A program made the translations under genes and the position numbers. From Planctomycetota bacterium (GTDB taxonomy: Bacteria > Planctomycetota > Phycisphaerae > Phycisphaerales > UBA1924): a DNA stretch of 64,000 bases. Below, in pieces: positions 18,487-28,625 of the stretch. How positions within the stretch are numbered: the first letter of the stretch is position 1; each line of letters starts with the position of its first letter. The stretch covers positions 1-64,000 of the forward strand of contig JACTNA010000031.1 of the NCBI GenBank assembly GCA_014584315.1, written 5' to 3'. The notes below the pieces were generated by a model. It did not search any database and was not told the origin of the DNA. It was given only the letters and a program-made list of their open reading frames with translations.

Positions 18487-18512
18487 CAGGTACATTCGCG
18501 GCAGCGTACCTG
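18487..18512. promoter_or_regulatory. operator-like inverted repeat CAGGTAC-N12-GTACCTG
   Basis: A perfect 7-bp inverted repeat with a 12-base spacer, centred about 46 bases upstream of the DUF3883-like gene. Its size and position fit a dimeric repressor site; a cruciform or chance repeat is possible. Confidence 0.4.
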
Positions 18513-18566
18513 ACTCACGGGATCGTTGTACGGCGGTCTAGGCTGCCTCCGTGACTCGGTGGGCAA

Positions 18567-18589
18567 GGCACAGGCGAGACGCCTGTGCC
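18567..18589. repeat. palindromic dispersed repeat, copy 1
   Basis: GGCACAGGCG (18567-18576), AGA, CGCCTGTGCC (18580-18589): a perfect 10-bp hairpin. A degenerate copy sits at 28522-28544. Both lie just after gene ends, like REP elements. Confidence 0.65.
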
Positions 18590-18598
18590 ACCGCTGCG

Positions 18599-19414
18599 TC
18601 ACGCCGCCTCGCCGTTGGCCTGGCTCTCGGGGCGGGTGCCGGCGATGCCGTCGCGGGTGACGTAGAAGAAGTCGCTGGTGATGGGGTAGGGGAGTCGGCG
18701 GTAGTCCTGGGAGACTCGGCCTCCGACGCGGTCGACAAACTCGCGGGGGTCGCGTGAGAGGGCGATGAACATGTCGCGCGCGGGGGTGGCGACGAGGAAG
18801 TCCCCGCCGAGTTGGGGGGCGAGGCGCTCGTAGAGGCCGTCGAGGAGGAGGCGGGCGGCATCGTAGCCGTCCTGCTCGGAGACGATGGCTGCGCGACCGC
18901 CCTCCTTGGACTCGATGAACTGGACTTCGAGTTCGGTGGTGTAGTGCTGGAGGTTGGCGCGTGCGATCCGCTCGACCTCGTCGATGTCGAGTCCCCAGCG
19001 GAGGGTCTGCTCGGTGGTGATGCTGACGGTCATCTGCGGCAGGTCGGTGACGAAAACGATGACGGTGCCGTTGACGAAGGGGACGTGGGCGACCATGTTC
19101 CGGTCGAGGTGGTTGAAGATGGACTCGGGCTGGATGCGGGGCATGATGCGCGGGCGTGCGAAGTCGAGGGTCATGGTGACGGCGTTGACCGCGTCCTCGG
19201 CGAAGAGTTGCTCGAGGTAGTGGCGCACGATCTCGTCGCCGCGGGTCGGCTCGGTGGCGACCATGCGGTAGACGTTTTCGAGGTCGAGGCGCCGGCCGTT
19301 GACGAGGATCTCGCGCGGGCCTGAGAGTTGGATCTTCACGCCCGGGTGGAGTTCGCGCAGGAGGGTCGCGACCCTCTCGGCGAAGGCTTCGGGTTCACGC
19401 GGCATGCCGGCCAT
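18599..19414 (-). CDS. DUF1444/YtpQ family protein
   Basis: 271 residues of the conserved hypothetical family known from Bacillus YtpQ. Typical elements are EPTRGDEIVRHYLEQL, ARPRIMPRIQPESIF, VPFVNGTVIVFVTDLPQMTVSITTEQ (read in parts) and the C-terminal FLVATPARDMFIALSRD. Soluble, with no known activity. ATG 19414 follows GAGGAGA; the reading frame extends far upstream, but that part is not protein-like. Diverges from acpP. Family assignment is from memory of the pattern; function is unknown. Confidence 0.75.
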   Translation of the reverse strand: MAGMPREPEAFAERVATLLRELHPGVKIQLSGPREILVNGRRLDLENVYRMVATEPTRGDEIVRHYLEQLFAEDAVNAVTMTLDFARPRIMPRIQPESIFNHLDRNMVAHVPFVNGTVIVFVTDLPQMTVSITTEQTLRWGLDIDEVERIARANLQHYTTELEVQFIESKEGGRAAIVSEQDGYDAARLLLDGLYERLAPQLGGDFLVATPARDMFIALSRDPREFVDRVGGRVSQDYRRLPYPITSDFFYVTRDGIAGTRPESQANGEAA

Positions 19415-19780
19415 GGCATTCTCCTCGCCGCGACGGGTTCTGCCCGATCGTCGTCGTCTCCCCACGACACGCCACCCGCGGCCGGACAGGCCGCACGACC
19501 GGGCAGGCCGTTCGCGATGGCTGTATCGTCCATTCCACCTCCAGTTTGCACGCGCCCGGGCGATCAGCCCACCAAAGGGGCGGCACAAACCGCACAACCG
19601 TCTGGTGGAGCGGCCCGCCTCTGACGACCGCCGGGCGGGGTTGATCCGGTCGGCCTGAGGGGGGGTCGGCGGGGGTCGTGGCAGGGTTGGGGGCGTTCGG
19701 CTAGACTTGGGGCCGTCATACGGCGCCGGGGCTCGACCGGGCGGTCGGGCCGGGGGTTTGCGCCGCCGGAGAGTGCACGC
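19415..19780. other. 366-base divergent intergenic region, DUF1444 gene to acpP
   Basis: A TAGACT -10-like box at 19702-19707 would give acpP a leader of about 70 bases; its -35 is weak. The rest is GC-rich with no gene that I can support. Confidence 0.45.
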
Positions 19781-20029
19781 GTGACCGAACAAGAGATCGA
19801 AGCGAAAGTGATCGAGATCGTCGCCGAGCAGTTGGGCGCGGACAAGTCGAAGATCACGCGCGAGACGAGTTTCGTGGAAGACCTGAGCGCGGACAGTCTC
19901 GACACGGTCGAACTGGTCATGGAGTTCGAGGACGAGTTCGAGACCTCGATCCCGGACGACCAGGCGGAGAAGATCAAGACCGTGGGCGAGGCGATCGACT
20001 TCATCAAGCAGGCGCACGGGATCGAGTGA
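19781..20029 (+). CDS. acpP: acyl carrier protein
   Basis: Carries growing fatty-acyl chains on a 4'-phosphopantetheine attached to S39 in the ADSLDTVEL motif. 82 acidic residues in the usual four-helix pattern, GTG start. It is followed 70 bases later by fabF, the common acpP-fabF pairing, and the two are probably co-transcribed from the TAGACT promoter upstream. Confidence 0.97.
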   Translation: MTEQEIEAKVIEIVAEQLGADKSKITRETSFVEDLSADSLDTVELVMEFEDEFETSIPDDQAEKIKTVGEAIDFIKQAHGIE

Positions 20030-20099
20030 GGCTCGCGCGGCGCGAGTCTCCCGGGTCGCCCGCGCGCCCTCCGGGGCGGCCCGGTGAGCCACGGGACCG

Positions 20100-21395
20100 A
20101 TGTACGCGATGCCAAGCCGAAGCGCAGACACACCGCGGATTGTGATCACCGGGTTCGGGGCCGTCACGAACCTCGGCGCGGACGCCGCGTCCACCTGGGC
20201 GGGCATGCGCGAGGGTCGGAGCGGGATCAGCCGGATCACGGGGGAGGAGTTCACGCCGTACGACCCGAAGTGGGCGGTCCGCATCGCGGGTCAGGTCAAG
20301 GGATGGGACCCGGCGACGGTGCTCGACGCGCGGGAGGTCAAGCGGCTCGACCGATGCACGGTCTTCGGGCTGGCCGCGGCGGAAGAGGCCGTGCGACACT
20401 CCGGGATCGACTTCTCCCGCGAGAACGGCGACCGCTGCGGCATCGTGATCGGCTCGGGCGTGGGCGGGATCGGCACGATCGAGGAGGGGCTGCACACGCT
20501 GGTGGAGCGCGGGCCGGACCGCCTCAGCCCGTTCACCGTGCCGAAACTCATGGTCAACGCCGTCGCGGGAAACGCCTCGATCCGCTACGGGCTTCGCGGC
20601 CCGGCGTCGGCGCACGCGACGGCGTGCGCGAGTTCGGGGCACGCGATGGGCGACGCGGTGCGCTACATGCGTGCGGGTCTGGCGGACGTGATGCTCACCG
20701 GGGGGTCGGAGGCCGCGGTCACGCCGCTGTGCATCGGCGCGTTCATGACGATGCGGGCGCTCTCGACGCGCAACGACGAGCCGGAGCGTGCCAGCCGCCC
20801 GTTCGATGCCGGTCGCGACGGGTTCGTGCTGGCCGAGGGCGGGGCGATGTTCGTTCTCGAGACCGAGGAGCACGCGAAGCGCCGCGGGGCGACCATCCAC
20901 GCCGAGGTCGTCGGCTTCGGCAACAGTTCCGACGCGAGCCACATCACCGCGCCGGACGCGGAGGGGAGCGGGGCGGCCCGGTCGATGCTGTGGGCGCTCG
21001 AAGATGCCGGGATCGGTCCTGACGCCATCGACTACGTGAACGCCCACGGCACCTCCACGCCCCTGGGCGACAAGGCGGAGGTCGCCGCCGTGCTCAGGGT
21101 GTTCGGCGACCACGCGCGCCGCTCGGCGGGCGGTCGGCTGCTGATGAGTTCCACCAAGTCCATGCACGGTCACTGCCTCGGCGCCTCCGGGGCGGTCGAG
21201 ACGATCGCCTGCATCCACGCGGTGCGCGACGGCGTGGTGGCGCCCACGATCAACCTGGACCGCCCGGACGAGTCGTTCGACGTGGACCTGGTGGCGCACG
21301 AAGCGCGAGAGCGTCGCGTGCGGTACGCCATGAACAACACGTTCGGGTTCGGCGGGCACAACGTGACGCTGATCGTGGGTCGGTACGAGGGCTGA
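20100..21395 (+). CDS. fabF: beta-ketoacyl-ACP synthase II
   Basis: Condenses acyl-ACP with malonyl-ACP in fatty-acid elongation. Catalytic C176 (ATACASSGHA), H316 (NAHGTSTPLGD) and H356 (STKSMHGHCLGASG, with K353) form the Cys-His-His site. 431 residues, thiolase fold, C-terminal NNTFGFGGHNV. ATG 20100 or ATG 20109 could be the start; neither has a strong ribosome site. Adjacent acpP is its substrate carrier. Confidence 0.96.
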   Translation: MYAMPSRSADTPRIVITGFGAVTNLGADAASTWAGMREGRSGISRITGEEFTPYDPKWAVRIAGQVKGWDPATVLDAREVKRLDRCTVFGLAAAEEAVRHSGIDFSRENGDRCGIVIGSGVGGIGTIEEGLHTLVERGPDRLSPFTVPKLMVNAVAGNASIRYGLRGPASAHATACASSGHAMGDAVRYMRAGLADVMLTGGSEAAVTPLCIGAFMTMRALSTRNDEPERASRPFDAGRDGFVLAEGGAMFVLETEEHAKRRGATIHAEVVGFGNSSDASHITAPDAEGSGAARSMLWALEDAGIGPDAIDYVNAHGTSTPLGDKAEVAAVLRVFGDHARRSAGGRLLMSSTKSMHGHCLGASGAVETIACIHAVRDGVVAPTINLDRPDESFDVDLVAHEARERRVRYAMNNTFGFGGHNVTLIVGRYEG

Positions 21396-21487
21396 GCGTG
21401 GCACGCCGCTTGCGAGCCGCACCGTCGCGGGCTGTTCGTGCGCACGGATTGCGCCCGCCGGGTTCAAGGGAGCGCGTGAGACCGCCG

Positions 21488-21826
21488 ATGAGCGCAACGA
21501 TGAACGAAGCGGACCTGCGGACCATCCTGACGCTCGAAGTGCCCGTGATCGTCCGGTTGGGCGAGCGCCAATCGTCGATGCGCGAGGTGCTGGCGCTGGT
21601 GCCGGGAGCGATCATCGAACTCGACAAGCGGGCCGACCACGAACTCGAACTGCTGGTCAATAACCGCGTGATCGGGTCGGGGACGGCCGTGAAAGTCGGC
21701 GAGAACTTCGGGCTTCGTGTGTCGCGGGTCGGGCTGGCGGTGGAGCGGCTCGACGCCGCGCTGCACGCGACCGGCGACGACGGCTCGCCCGGCGAAGCGG
21801 GAGCGCCCACCGCACAGGCCGCGTGA
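21488..21826 (+). CDS. FliN/SpoA-domain protein
   Basis: 112 residues made almost entirely of one SpoA (surface presentation of antigens) domain: LEVPVIVRLGERQSSMREVL and GAIIELDKRADHELELLVNN, then GSGTAVKVGENFGLRV. This is the C-ring domain of FliN in flagella and of YscQ-type proteins in type III secretion. ATG 21488 is preferred over the upstream in-frame starts. No flagellar or secretion gene is nearby, so it may be the remote fliN of a dispersed flagellar set, or a stand-alone SpoA protein. Confidence 0.8.
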   Translation: MSATMNEADLRTILTLEVPVIVRLGERQSSMREVLALVPGAIIELDKRADHELELLVNNRVIGSGTAVKVGENFGLRVSRVGLAVERLDAALHATGDDGSPGEAGAPTAQAA

Positions 21827-21856
21827 CCGACGCTGGCTCGTGGTGGGATGCGGCGC

Positions 21857-23074
21857 TCAGGCGGCGAGGTCGCGCAGGAAGCGTGCGACGCCTTCGGTCT
21901 CGTCGTTGGGCGTCGGCTCCAGCCCGAGCGCGCTCCTGAGGGAGTCGGGCGTTTCGCGCGAGGCGTCGAAGCGGTACGAGGCGAGCCGACCGCCGGTGGA
22001 GTCGAGCATGTAGATTGTGCCGCCGCCGTCCGGCTCGGCCTCGATCTCGACCGGCCCGCCCCCGAGGTTGAAGCACATGGTGCGGGCGCGGCAGGCCTCG
22101 TCGAACCCGCGGCCCGTCTCGGCGTCTACGAGTTCGACGAGTTCGGCGTGCACACGCTCGGCGAGGCTGTCGATGTGCGCGACCGCGTCCGCCACGCCGT
22201 CGAAGAGCGCGAGCACCGCGCGGTACTCGCGGGCGGCGGCCCGGGCCGCGTTCCCGACCTCGTCGCCGGTCATGCCGAGGACGGACGCGGCGATCGTCGG
22301 CATCGGTGCGTGCTGCTTGAGCGTGCCGTCGTCGGCGAGATCGACCACGCCGGCGAAGTAGGCGACGGGGTGGAGCCGGTGGCCGGAGGCATCGGATTCG
22401 GTCTCGCTCGGGTGGACGTGGTGCCACTCGACGGGCTTGGCGAGCACCTCGGGCAGCCTCCAGCGGCGTACGAGCGTCGTGACCAGATCGACGTGGGTGA
22501 AGGGCAGCATCTCGGTTTCGATGCGGAACTGCTTGGCCGGCGGCAGGCGTCGCGAGTAGATGGCATCGAATGGCGGCCCGAGCATTTTGTGCATGAGCGG
22601 CAGGCTCGCGTCGAGCATCAGCCCGACGACGAACGCCTCGGAGGCGAGCATCGGGCAGACGCGTCGGGCCAGTTCGGCGGCGAAGCAGGCCCGGAAGACG
22701 GACTGCCCCCAGACCTCGCGCGAGATCGTCTGCGACGCCGAGGCCGCGGCCGCGCGGCTGAGGTAGAAGCCGAGCGCGACGGCCTTCAGCCGCCCGATGC
22801 CGAGCAGCACGCAGGCGCGGTCGACCGTCGTCACGGGAGATCGCTGGGCGAAGAAGGCGGAGTTGACCATGCGGAGCAGGCGGCCGCTCAGCGCGGCGTC
22901 GGTGCGAATCACCTCGGCGTACTGGGTCAGGCCCGCGTTCGGGTCGCAGGTCAGTTCCAGGATCTGCGCGGCGACCTGTGGCTGCGTTTCGATGCCGATG
23001 CCGTCCAGACGCCGGTCGAGGGTTCCGAGGAGGGCCGTGACCTCGGCGGCAGTCAACGTAGCCCGTGGCTTCAT
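21857..23074 (-). CDS. HDOD-domain protein
   Basis: 405 residues. An HDOD domain (about 20-230) begins at IETQPQVAAQILELTCDPN, continues DAALSGRLLRMVNSAFF and ends near WRLPEVLAKPVEWHH. HDOD is an HD-like helical domain without the metal-binding catalytic set, usually regulatory. The C-terminal 170 residues have no recognised domain; the last part is beta-rich (GGGPVEIEAEPDGGGTIYML). ATG 23074 has GGAG upstream. It diverges from dnaB. A signalling or stress role is inferred from family habit only. Confidence 0.82.
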   Translation of the reverse strand: MKPRATLTAAEVTALLGTLDRRLDGIGIETQPQVAAQILELTCDPNAGLTQYAEVIRTDAALSGRLLRMVNSAFFAQRSPVTTVDRACVLLGIGRLKAVALGFYLSRAAAASASQTISREVWGQSVFRACFAAELARRVCPMLASEAFVVGLMLDASLPLMHKMLGPPFDAIYSRRLPPAKQFRIETEMLPFTHVDLVTTLVRRWRLPEVLAKPVEWHHVHPSETESDASGHRLHPVAYFAGVVDLADDGTLKQHAPMPTIAASVLGMTGDEVGNAARAAAREYRAVLALFDGVADAVAHIDSLAERVHAELVELVDAETGRGFDEACRARTMCFNLGGGPVEIEAEPDGGGTIYMLDSTGGRLASYRFDASRETPDSLRSALGLEPTPNDETEGVARFLRDLAA

Positions 23075-23424
23075 CGGGCGGTCTCCGTGACACACAGGCC
23101 TTCGGCTTCGCGCCGGCTGGCCTCGCCCCCGCGGGCAAGTTCGGTATGGCCGACCCACGAGGCGGGCCGGAGAAGGGACGTGATGACCCCGGAAGGCGGC
23201 ACGGCCGCTGGCACCGGGGCTGGTGCGATCATCGGGGGTTTCGCCCCATGCCTTGAATGGCCCAAGCCGGGCGGGCGTGGATGGCCACGGGGAGCCGGTA
23301 CGATCGACACAGGTCGTCGGACATTCGACGGCGGCGCGGTTCCATTGGCGGCGCGGGTCTGCATAATGGGTGGACAGCGCGTCGGCAGGCCCACGCCCAG
23401 CGGCAAGGATGCGAAACTGTGCCC
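23075..23424. other. 350-base divergent intergenic region, HDOD gene to dnaB
   Basis: TTCCAT (23340-23345), a 16-base spacer and CATAAT (23362-23367), preceded by TG, make a plausible dnaB promoter with a leader of about 55 bases. No gene seen. Confidence 0.4.
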
Positions 23425-25074
23425 GTGAACACCACGAACGGATTCGACACGCCGTCGGTCGGGCGACGCGGCCAGCCCCGCCCCGACCTGAAACTGGATC
23501 GGCTGTTCGACCGACTGCCGCCGCACTCGACGGAAGCGGAGATGTCGCTGCTCGGCTCGCTGCTGCTCGAGCCGCGGATGATCGCGGACGTGGTGAGCAT
23601 CGTGACGACGCCCGATGCGTTCTACCACGAGCGGCACGCGACGCTCTACCGGCTGATTGTGGAGTTGGGCGACAAGCACAGCACGTGCGACGTCGTGCAG
23701 TTGGTGGACACGCTGCGCGACCGCGGGCAGTTGGACGGGATCGGCGGGCAGGAGTACCTCGTCGAACTCGCGTCGGGCGTGCCTTCCGCGGTGAACGCAC
23801 GGCACTACGCGCGGGTCGTCGCGGACAAGCACCGACTTCGCCGGCTGATCGAGGCGGCGGGGCACATGCTCTACGACGCCTTCCACGCGGGGCACCTCGG
23901 GCCGGAGGGCGTCGGGGAGGTGCTGGACCGATCGGAGCAGTCGCTCTTCGAGATCGCGCACGAGCCGGGGACGAACGACCCCCAGAGTCTCGACGCGATC
24001 CTGCAGAGCGAGATGGACCGGCTCGAGGCGATCGAGAGCCAGGGGGGGCTGACGGGTCTGCCGACGGGCTTCGCCGATCTGGACGGGTTGCTGAGCGGCT
24101 TGCACCCCGGCGAGATGCTGATCCTGGCGGCCAGGCCGTCGATGGGCAAGACGGCGCTGGCGCTCAACCTCGCCGAGCAGATCGCGCTGGGCGGGCCGCC
24201 GCACGCGCCGCGGAATCCACGGCGTGCCCCGGTGGCGATCTTCAGTCTCGAGATGTCGCGTTCGTCGCTCGCGCAGCGGCTGATCAGCGCGCGGTCGGGC
24301 CTGGACCTGCAGCGTCTGCGCACGGGCGACCTGCGATCGACGGACTGGGAGACGCTCACGCGGGTCTGCGGCGAGTTGCACGACGCGCCGATCTACATCG
24401 ACGACACGCCCGCGCTCACCATTCTTCAACTCCGCGCGCGCGCCCGCCGCATGGTCGCCCAGTTCGGCGTGCGCGCGATCCTGATCGACTACCTGCAGTT
24501 GCTCACCGCGCCGGGCGCGGCGCGCGAGAGCCGGCAGGTCGAGGTGGCCGCGATCAGCCGCGGGATCAAGGCCCTGGCCCGCGAACTCGACCTGCCCGTC
24601 GTCTGCCTGGCGCAGTTGAACCGGTCGAGCGAGCACCGCGAGGGCAACCGCCCGCGCATGGCGGACCTGCGCGAGTCGGGGTCGATTGAGCAGGACGCGG
24701 ACGTGGTGCTGCTGCTCCACCGCGAGGAGTACTACCACCGGGGCGACGAGGAGTGGGAGCAGAACAACCCGGAGAAGGTGAACCTCGCGGAGTTGATCGT
24801 CGCCAAGCAGCGCAACGGCCCGACGGGGCTGGTGAAACTGACGTGGGACCCGCGCGCCACTCGCTTCAAGGACCACGACCCATACCACACGGCGGGCGAC
24901 GGGTACGAGTCGGTGTCGCATGCGGCGAGGGCGGCGGCGCCGGAGCCGAAACCCCGCGGGCCGGGCGCGTTCGCCCCGGGGGCGCGCACCGGGCCGGTCG
25001 AGCACTTCCGCGACGGCGGCGGCCCCGAGGCGTTCGACGACGACACGATCGGGGATGACGAGCCGCCGTTCTGA
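23425..25074 (+). CDS. dnaB: replicative DNA helicase
   Basis: Hexameric 5'-3' helicase of the replisome. The N-terminal helical domain begins LPPHSTEAEMSLLGSLLL. The RecA-like domain has Walker A ARPSMGKTALALN (K242), Walker B ILIDYLQLL (D355) and QLNRSSEHR before the SGSIEQDADVVLLLHREEYY block. About 549 residues from GTG 23425; the upstream in-frame extension is not protein-like, and AAGGA lies upstream. The C-terminal 90 residues are Gly/Pro-rich and end in an acidic DDDTIGDDEPPF tip, resembling an SSB tail, which is unusual for DnaB. Confidence 0.96.
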   Translation: MNTTNGFDTPSVGRRGQPRPDLKLDRLFDRLPPHSTEAEMSLLGSLLLEPRMIADVVSIVTTPDAFYHERHATLYRLIVELGDKHSTCDVVQLVDTLRDRGQLDGIGGQEYLVELASGVPSAVNARHYARVVADKHRLRRLIEAAGHMLYDAFHAGHLGPEGVGEVLDRSEQSLFEIAHEPGTNDPQSLDAILQSEMDRLEAIESQGGLTGLPTGFADLDGLLSGLHPGEMLILAARPSMGKTALALNLAEQIALGGPPHAPRNPRRAPVAIFSLEMSRSSLAQRLISARSGLDLQRLRTGDLRSTDWETLTRVCGELHDAPIYIDDTPALTILQLRARARRMVAQFGVRAILIDYLQLLTAPGAARESRQVEVAAISRGIKALARELDLPVVCLAQLNRSSEHREGNRPRMADLRESGSIEQDADVVLLLHREEYYHRGDEEWEQNNPEKVNLAELIVAKQRNGPTGLVKLTWDPRATRFKDHDPYHTAGDGYESVSHAARAAAPEPKPRGPGAFAPGARTGPVEHFRDGGGPEAFDDDTIGDDEPPF

Positions 25075-25086
25075 TCCGGTCGCCGC

Positions 25087-27201
<2,115 letters not shown>

Positions 27202-27210
27202 CGGTGAGAG

Positions 27211-27216
27211 AACATA
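27211..27216 (-). promoter_or_regulatory. -10 box of recG, leaderless start predicted
   Basis: Minus-strand TATGTT is 9 bases before ATG 27201, in the 34-base gap after the DUF971 gene. Confidence 0.5.
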
Positions 27217-27235
27217 CCCGCGGCGTCGAGGCGGA

Positions 27236-27586
27236 TCATTCACCCTCGGCGGGCCGGGCCTCGCGGAGGCGGGGGTCGATCTCGCGGAGGTAGGCCCACG
27301 AGAAGATGCCGGTGTCGTGCCCGTCGGAGAAGCGGATGCGCAGGGCGTAGTGGCCGACGAGTTCGGCATCGACCGCCGCCAGCGGGGCGTTCGAAGTCGC
27401 CGGCGCGCCGGGCAGCACGGTGAGCGGGTTGCGGGCCATCTGCTCGCGGAGTTCGCGCATGTCCGCGGAAGGGGACATGCGGCGGAGATAGGCGATGGTG
27501 TAGTACGAGGTGGAGCCGTCGGCCCATTCGATCGTGAGGCCGCGGTCCTTCTTCAGGTCGATGCGCGTGGGTGTGTTGGGGTCCAC
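27236..27586 (-). CDS. DUF971 (GBBH-like N-terminal) domain protein
   Basis: 116 residues of the small family related to the N-terminal domain of gamma-butyrobetaine hydroxylase: PTRIDLKKDRGLTIEWADGS, then YTIAYLRRMSP, and HYALRIRFSDGHDTGIFSWAYLREI (read in parts). Members are often tied to Fe-S metabolism, but the biochemical role is not settled. GTG 27586 with GGAGGG about 12 bases upstream is chosen. It diverges from pyrF with only 34 bases between the start codons, so the two promoters overlap the opposite genes. Confidence 0.8.
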   Translation of the reverse strand: MDPNTPTRIDLKKDRGLTIEWADGSTSYYTIAYLRRMSPSADMRELREQMARNPLTVLPGAPATSNAPLAAVDAELVGHYALRIRFSDGHDTGIFSWAYLREIDPRLREARPAEGE

Positions 27587-27607
27587 GGTGTGTGCCTGCC
27601 CTCCTGC

Positions 27608-27613
27608 TACGAT
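27608..27613 (+). promoter_or_regulatory. -10 box of pyrF, leaderless start predicted
   Basis: TACGAT ends 7 bases before GTG 27621; no Shine-Dalgarno is present. Confidence 0.6.
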
Positions 27614-27620
27614 AGCCGGC

Positions 27621-28505
27621 GTGAGCGTTGCGCCGTCCGCGAGATTCTGCGACCGCCTGGCCGACGCGATTGATCGCGTGGGCGCTCCGGTGTGCGTGGG
27701 GCTGGACCCGGTGGCGGATCGGCTGCCGATGCAGTTCCGGGCGCGGCCCGGCTCGGACGACGAAGCGGTGGGGCTGTTCCGGTTCTGCGTCGGGGTGATC
27801 GAGGCCGTGCGCGGGCACGCCGCCGCCGTCAAACCGCAGTCCGCGTGCTTCGAGCGGCACGGCGCGAGCGGGTTGCTCGTGCTGCGCAACGTCATCGGGG
27901 CGGCTCGCGCGGCGGGGCTGATCGTCGTGCTGGACGCGAAGCGCGGCGACATCGGCACGACCGCCGAGCACTACGCGGCAGCGGCGACCGGAGTCGGCGC
28001 GGACGCGGTCACCGTGAACGGCTATCTCGGGCCGGAGACGATCGAGCCGTTCCTGGACGCGGGGCTTGGCGTGTTCGTGCTGGTGCGGACGAGCAACCCC
28101 GGCGGCGATGCCGTGCAGTCCGCGCGACTGGCGGACGGCCGGACGGTCGCGGAGATGATGGCGGACCACGTGGCCGCGCTGGGCGAGTCGCGGCGCGGGT
28201 CGCGTGGATTGAGCGATGTCGGCGCCGTGGTGGGGGCGACGAAAGCCGCGGACGCCGCCGCGCTGCGGGCACGGATGGCGGATGCGCCGATTCTCGTGCC
28301 CGGCTACGGCGCGCAGGGGGGCACGGCGGACGACGTGCGTGCGCTGGTGCGCGGCGGTTCGCGCACGCCCGGCGAGCGCGGCGTGCTGGTGAACGCGAGC
28401 CGATCGGTGATCTACGCCGCGCCGCGTGAGGCGGAGGCGTGGGACGAGGCCGTGCGTCGCGCGACGCGGGAGATGGGCGAGGACCTGCGGCGGGCGGTCG
28501 GGTGA
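27621..28505 (+). CDS. pyrF: orotidine 5'-phosphate decarboxylase, long (type 2) form
   Basis: Final step of UMP synthesis: OMP to UMP plus CO2. The signature LDAKRGDIGTTAEHYA holds the catalytic D105, K107 and D110. CVGLDPVADRLP near 25 and VPGYGAQGG near 225 are also typical. 294 residues, the long subfamily found in actinobacteria and planctomycetes. GTG 27621 is preferred to the upstream frame, which overlaps the DUF971 gene antisense. Confidence 0.95.
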   Translation: MSVAPSARFCDRLADAIDRVGAPVCVGLDPVADRLPMQFRARPGSDDEAVGLFRFCVGVIEAVRGHAAAVKPQSACFERHGASGLLVLRNVIGAARAAGLIVVLDAKRGDIGTTAEHYAAAATGVGADAVTVNGYLGPETIEPFLDAGLGVFVLVRTSNPGGDAVQSARLADGRTVAEMMADHVAALGESRRGSRGLSDVGAVVGATKAADAAALRARMADAPILVPGYGAQGGTADDVRALVRGGSRTPGERGVLVNASRSVIYAAPREAEAWDEAVRRATREMGEDLRRAVG

Positions 28506-28521
28506 GGGTGAGTGCGTGGGG

Positions 28522-28544
28522 GGCACAGGCGGGACGCCAGTGCG
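28522..28544. repeat. palindromic dispersed repeat, copy 2 (degenerate)
   Basis: GGCACAGGCG GGA CGCCAGTGCG differs from copy 1 (18567-18589) at three positions, two of which break stem pairs. It lies 16 bases after the pyrF stop. Confidence 0.55.
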
Positions 28545-28567
28545 ACCCTGAATCAAGGTCCAGAATG

Positions 28568-28596
28568 AAAAACCGCCGGCCGCAGGGGGCCGACGG
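28568..28596 (-). terminator. intrinsic terminator of the first PEP-CTERM gene
   Basis: On the minus strand CCGTCGGCC, a 6-nt loop and GGCCGGCGG form a 9-bp stem with one G-T pair, followed by TTTTTC. It sits 30 bases after the gene end. Confidence 0.8.
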
Positions 28597-28625
28597 TGGA
28601 AGTTGTTCGATCGTGTTCGGGCGTA

